From positions 992,001-1,056,000 of the forward strand of contig WHVY01000009.1 of NCBI GenBank assembly GCA_022266195.1: a DNA stretch of 64,000 nt, given 5' to 3'. Source of the stretch: Tetranychus cinnabarinus (Eukaryota > Arthropoda > Arachnida > Trombidiformes > Tetranychidae). Position numbers and translations under genes: made by a program. Positions 63,521 through 64,000 of the stretch are shown here, piece after piece. Each line of letters starts with the position of its first letter. Position 1 is the first letter of the stretch. The notes below the pieces were generated by a model, which saw only the letters and a list, made by a program, of their open reading frames with translations, did no database searches and was not told the origin of the DNA.

Positions 63521-64000
63521 GACTTTATTATGGACAATAATATTTTGTAATATTAAATTATTTACGATCCTAAAACAAAAGTTATAACATTTTATTACTT
63601 ATGTTGAGTTAAATTTATCAAGTGAATGGTTAGTCAAACTCAAATCTTATGTGCTAGAAGAACATTCATTGTTAAATGAATAATTAAGATTTTCTTAGGT
63701 ATTAAGTCTTATTATATTCAAGCCCTTAGTAAAATCTAATGATTGGTCAAAGTTTATTGGATGGAAATCGGTTCAAGATAAATGAGAACCGTGATCGTAA
63801 AGTCTAACTAACTTAAGTTAATACAAGTTAAAAATAGCTCTAAATCAGACAAGAAGATCATGATCAAGATATTTGTTGATGAACAGCAGCTCAAATCAAT
63901 AGGAATATTGATTAGTGAATGTTTTATTTGTACTTACCTCAAGTTGCACCAACATAAAATGTTCTGTTGAATGTTCAATTCCAAGTATCAAAATAAAATG
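63521..64000. other. Right end of window, no gene seen
   Basis: AT-rich sequence without a supported frame. Confidence 0.5.

Overview
The window is nuclear DNA of an animal. It is AT-rich, with spliced genes, long introns and two young LTR retrotransposons. The set of genes (animal-type fatty acid synthase, an ENPP6-like ectophosphodiesterase, IFT57, a UDP-glycosyltransferase relic, a TLDc protein) and the gene structures fit an arthropod, most likely a mite. The mite assignment is inference; no marker here settles it.

Layout. (1) Bases 76-11396 are a complete, very young Ty3/Gypsy-type LTR element on the + strand (element 1). Its LTRs are about 1,055 bp and differ by one substitution and one indel, with a 4-bp ATAC target duplication. 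It has one fused gag-pol frame, and then an unusual 3' cargo: a frame-split RING/TRAF-like zinc cluster followed by a REX4/ISG20-like exonuclease fold whose catalytic acids are changed. A short interrupted palindrome (GTCTAAGAC or GACTAAGTC) occurs about 21 times through its LTRs and coding region, in all three codon registers. (2) Bases 11.4-15.1 kb are a graveyard: a small possible secreted gene, a broken extracellular gene with PAN/apple-like sequence, a 434-bp hAT-type MITE with an 8-bp target duplication, a UGT pseudogene, and a second inverted-repeat element. (3) Bases 17806-27586 are a four-exon fatty acid synthase of about 2,598 residues with every catalytic motif except a convincing malonyl/acetyltransferase site. 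(4) Bases 28.6-35.6 kb hold a TLDc protein, a secreted low-complexity protein and a divergently oriented Ser/Tyr/His-rich protein. (5) Bases 43210-50023 (minus) are a seven-exon ENPP6-like gene; one intron carries a repeat family seen again near 63 kb and a perfect 18-bp-arm hairpin. (6) Bases 53099-58434 (minus) are a second complete young LTR element (element 2) with identical 638-bp LTRs, an AATA target duplication, gag and pol joined by a textbook T TTA AAC frameshift site, no recognisable TGG-type primer site, and eight GAATGTA motifs per LTR. (7) Bases 59.3-61.9 kb are a convergent pair: a small tail-anchored, FFAT-bearing protein resembling the C-terminal part of ACBD4/5, and IFT57. (8) The right end holds two diverged copies of the repeat seen in the ENPP6 intron.

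The host genes look unrelated in function. The strongest candidates for something undescribed are in element 1: its palindrome array, always with the central A on the sense strand, and its RING/zinc/pseudo-exonuclease cargo.
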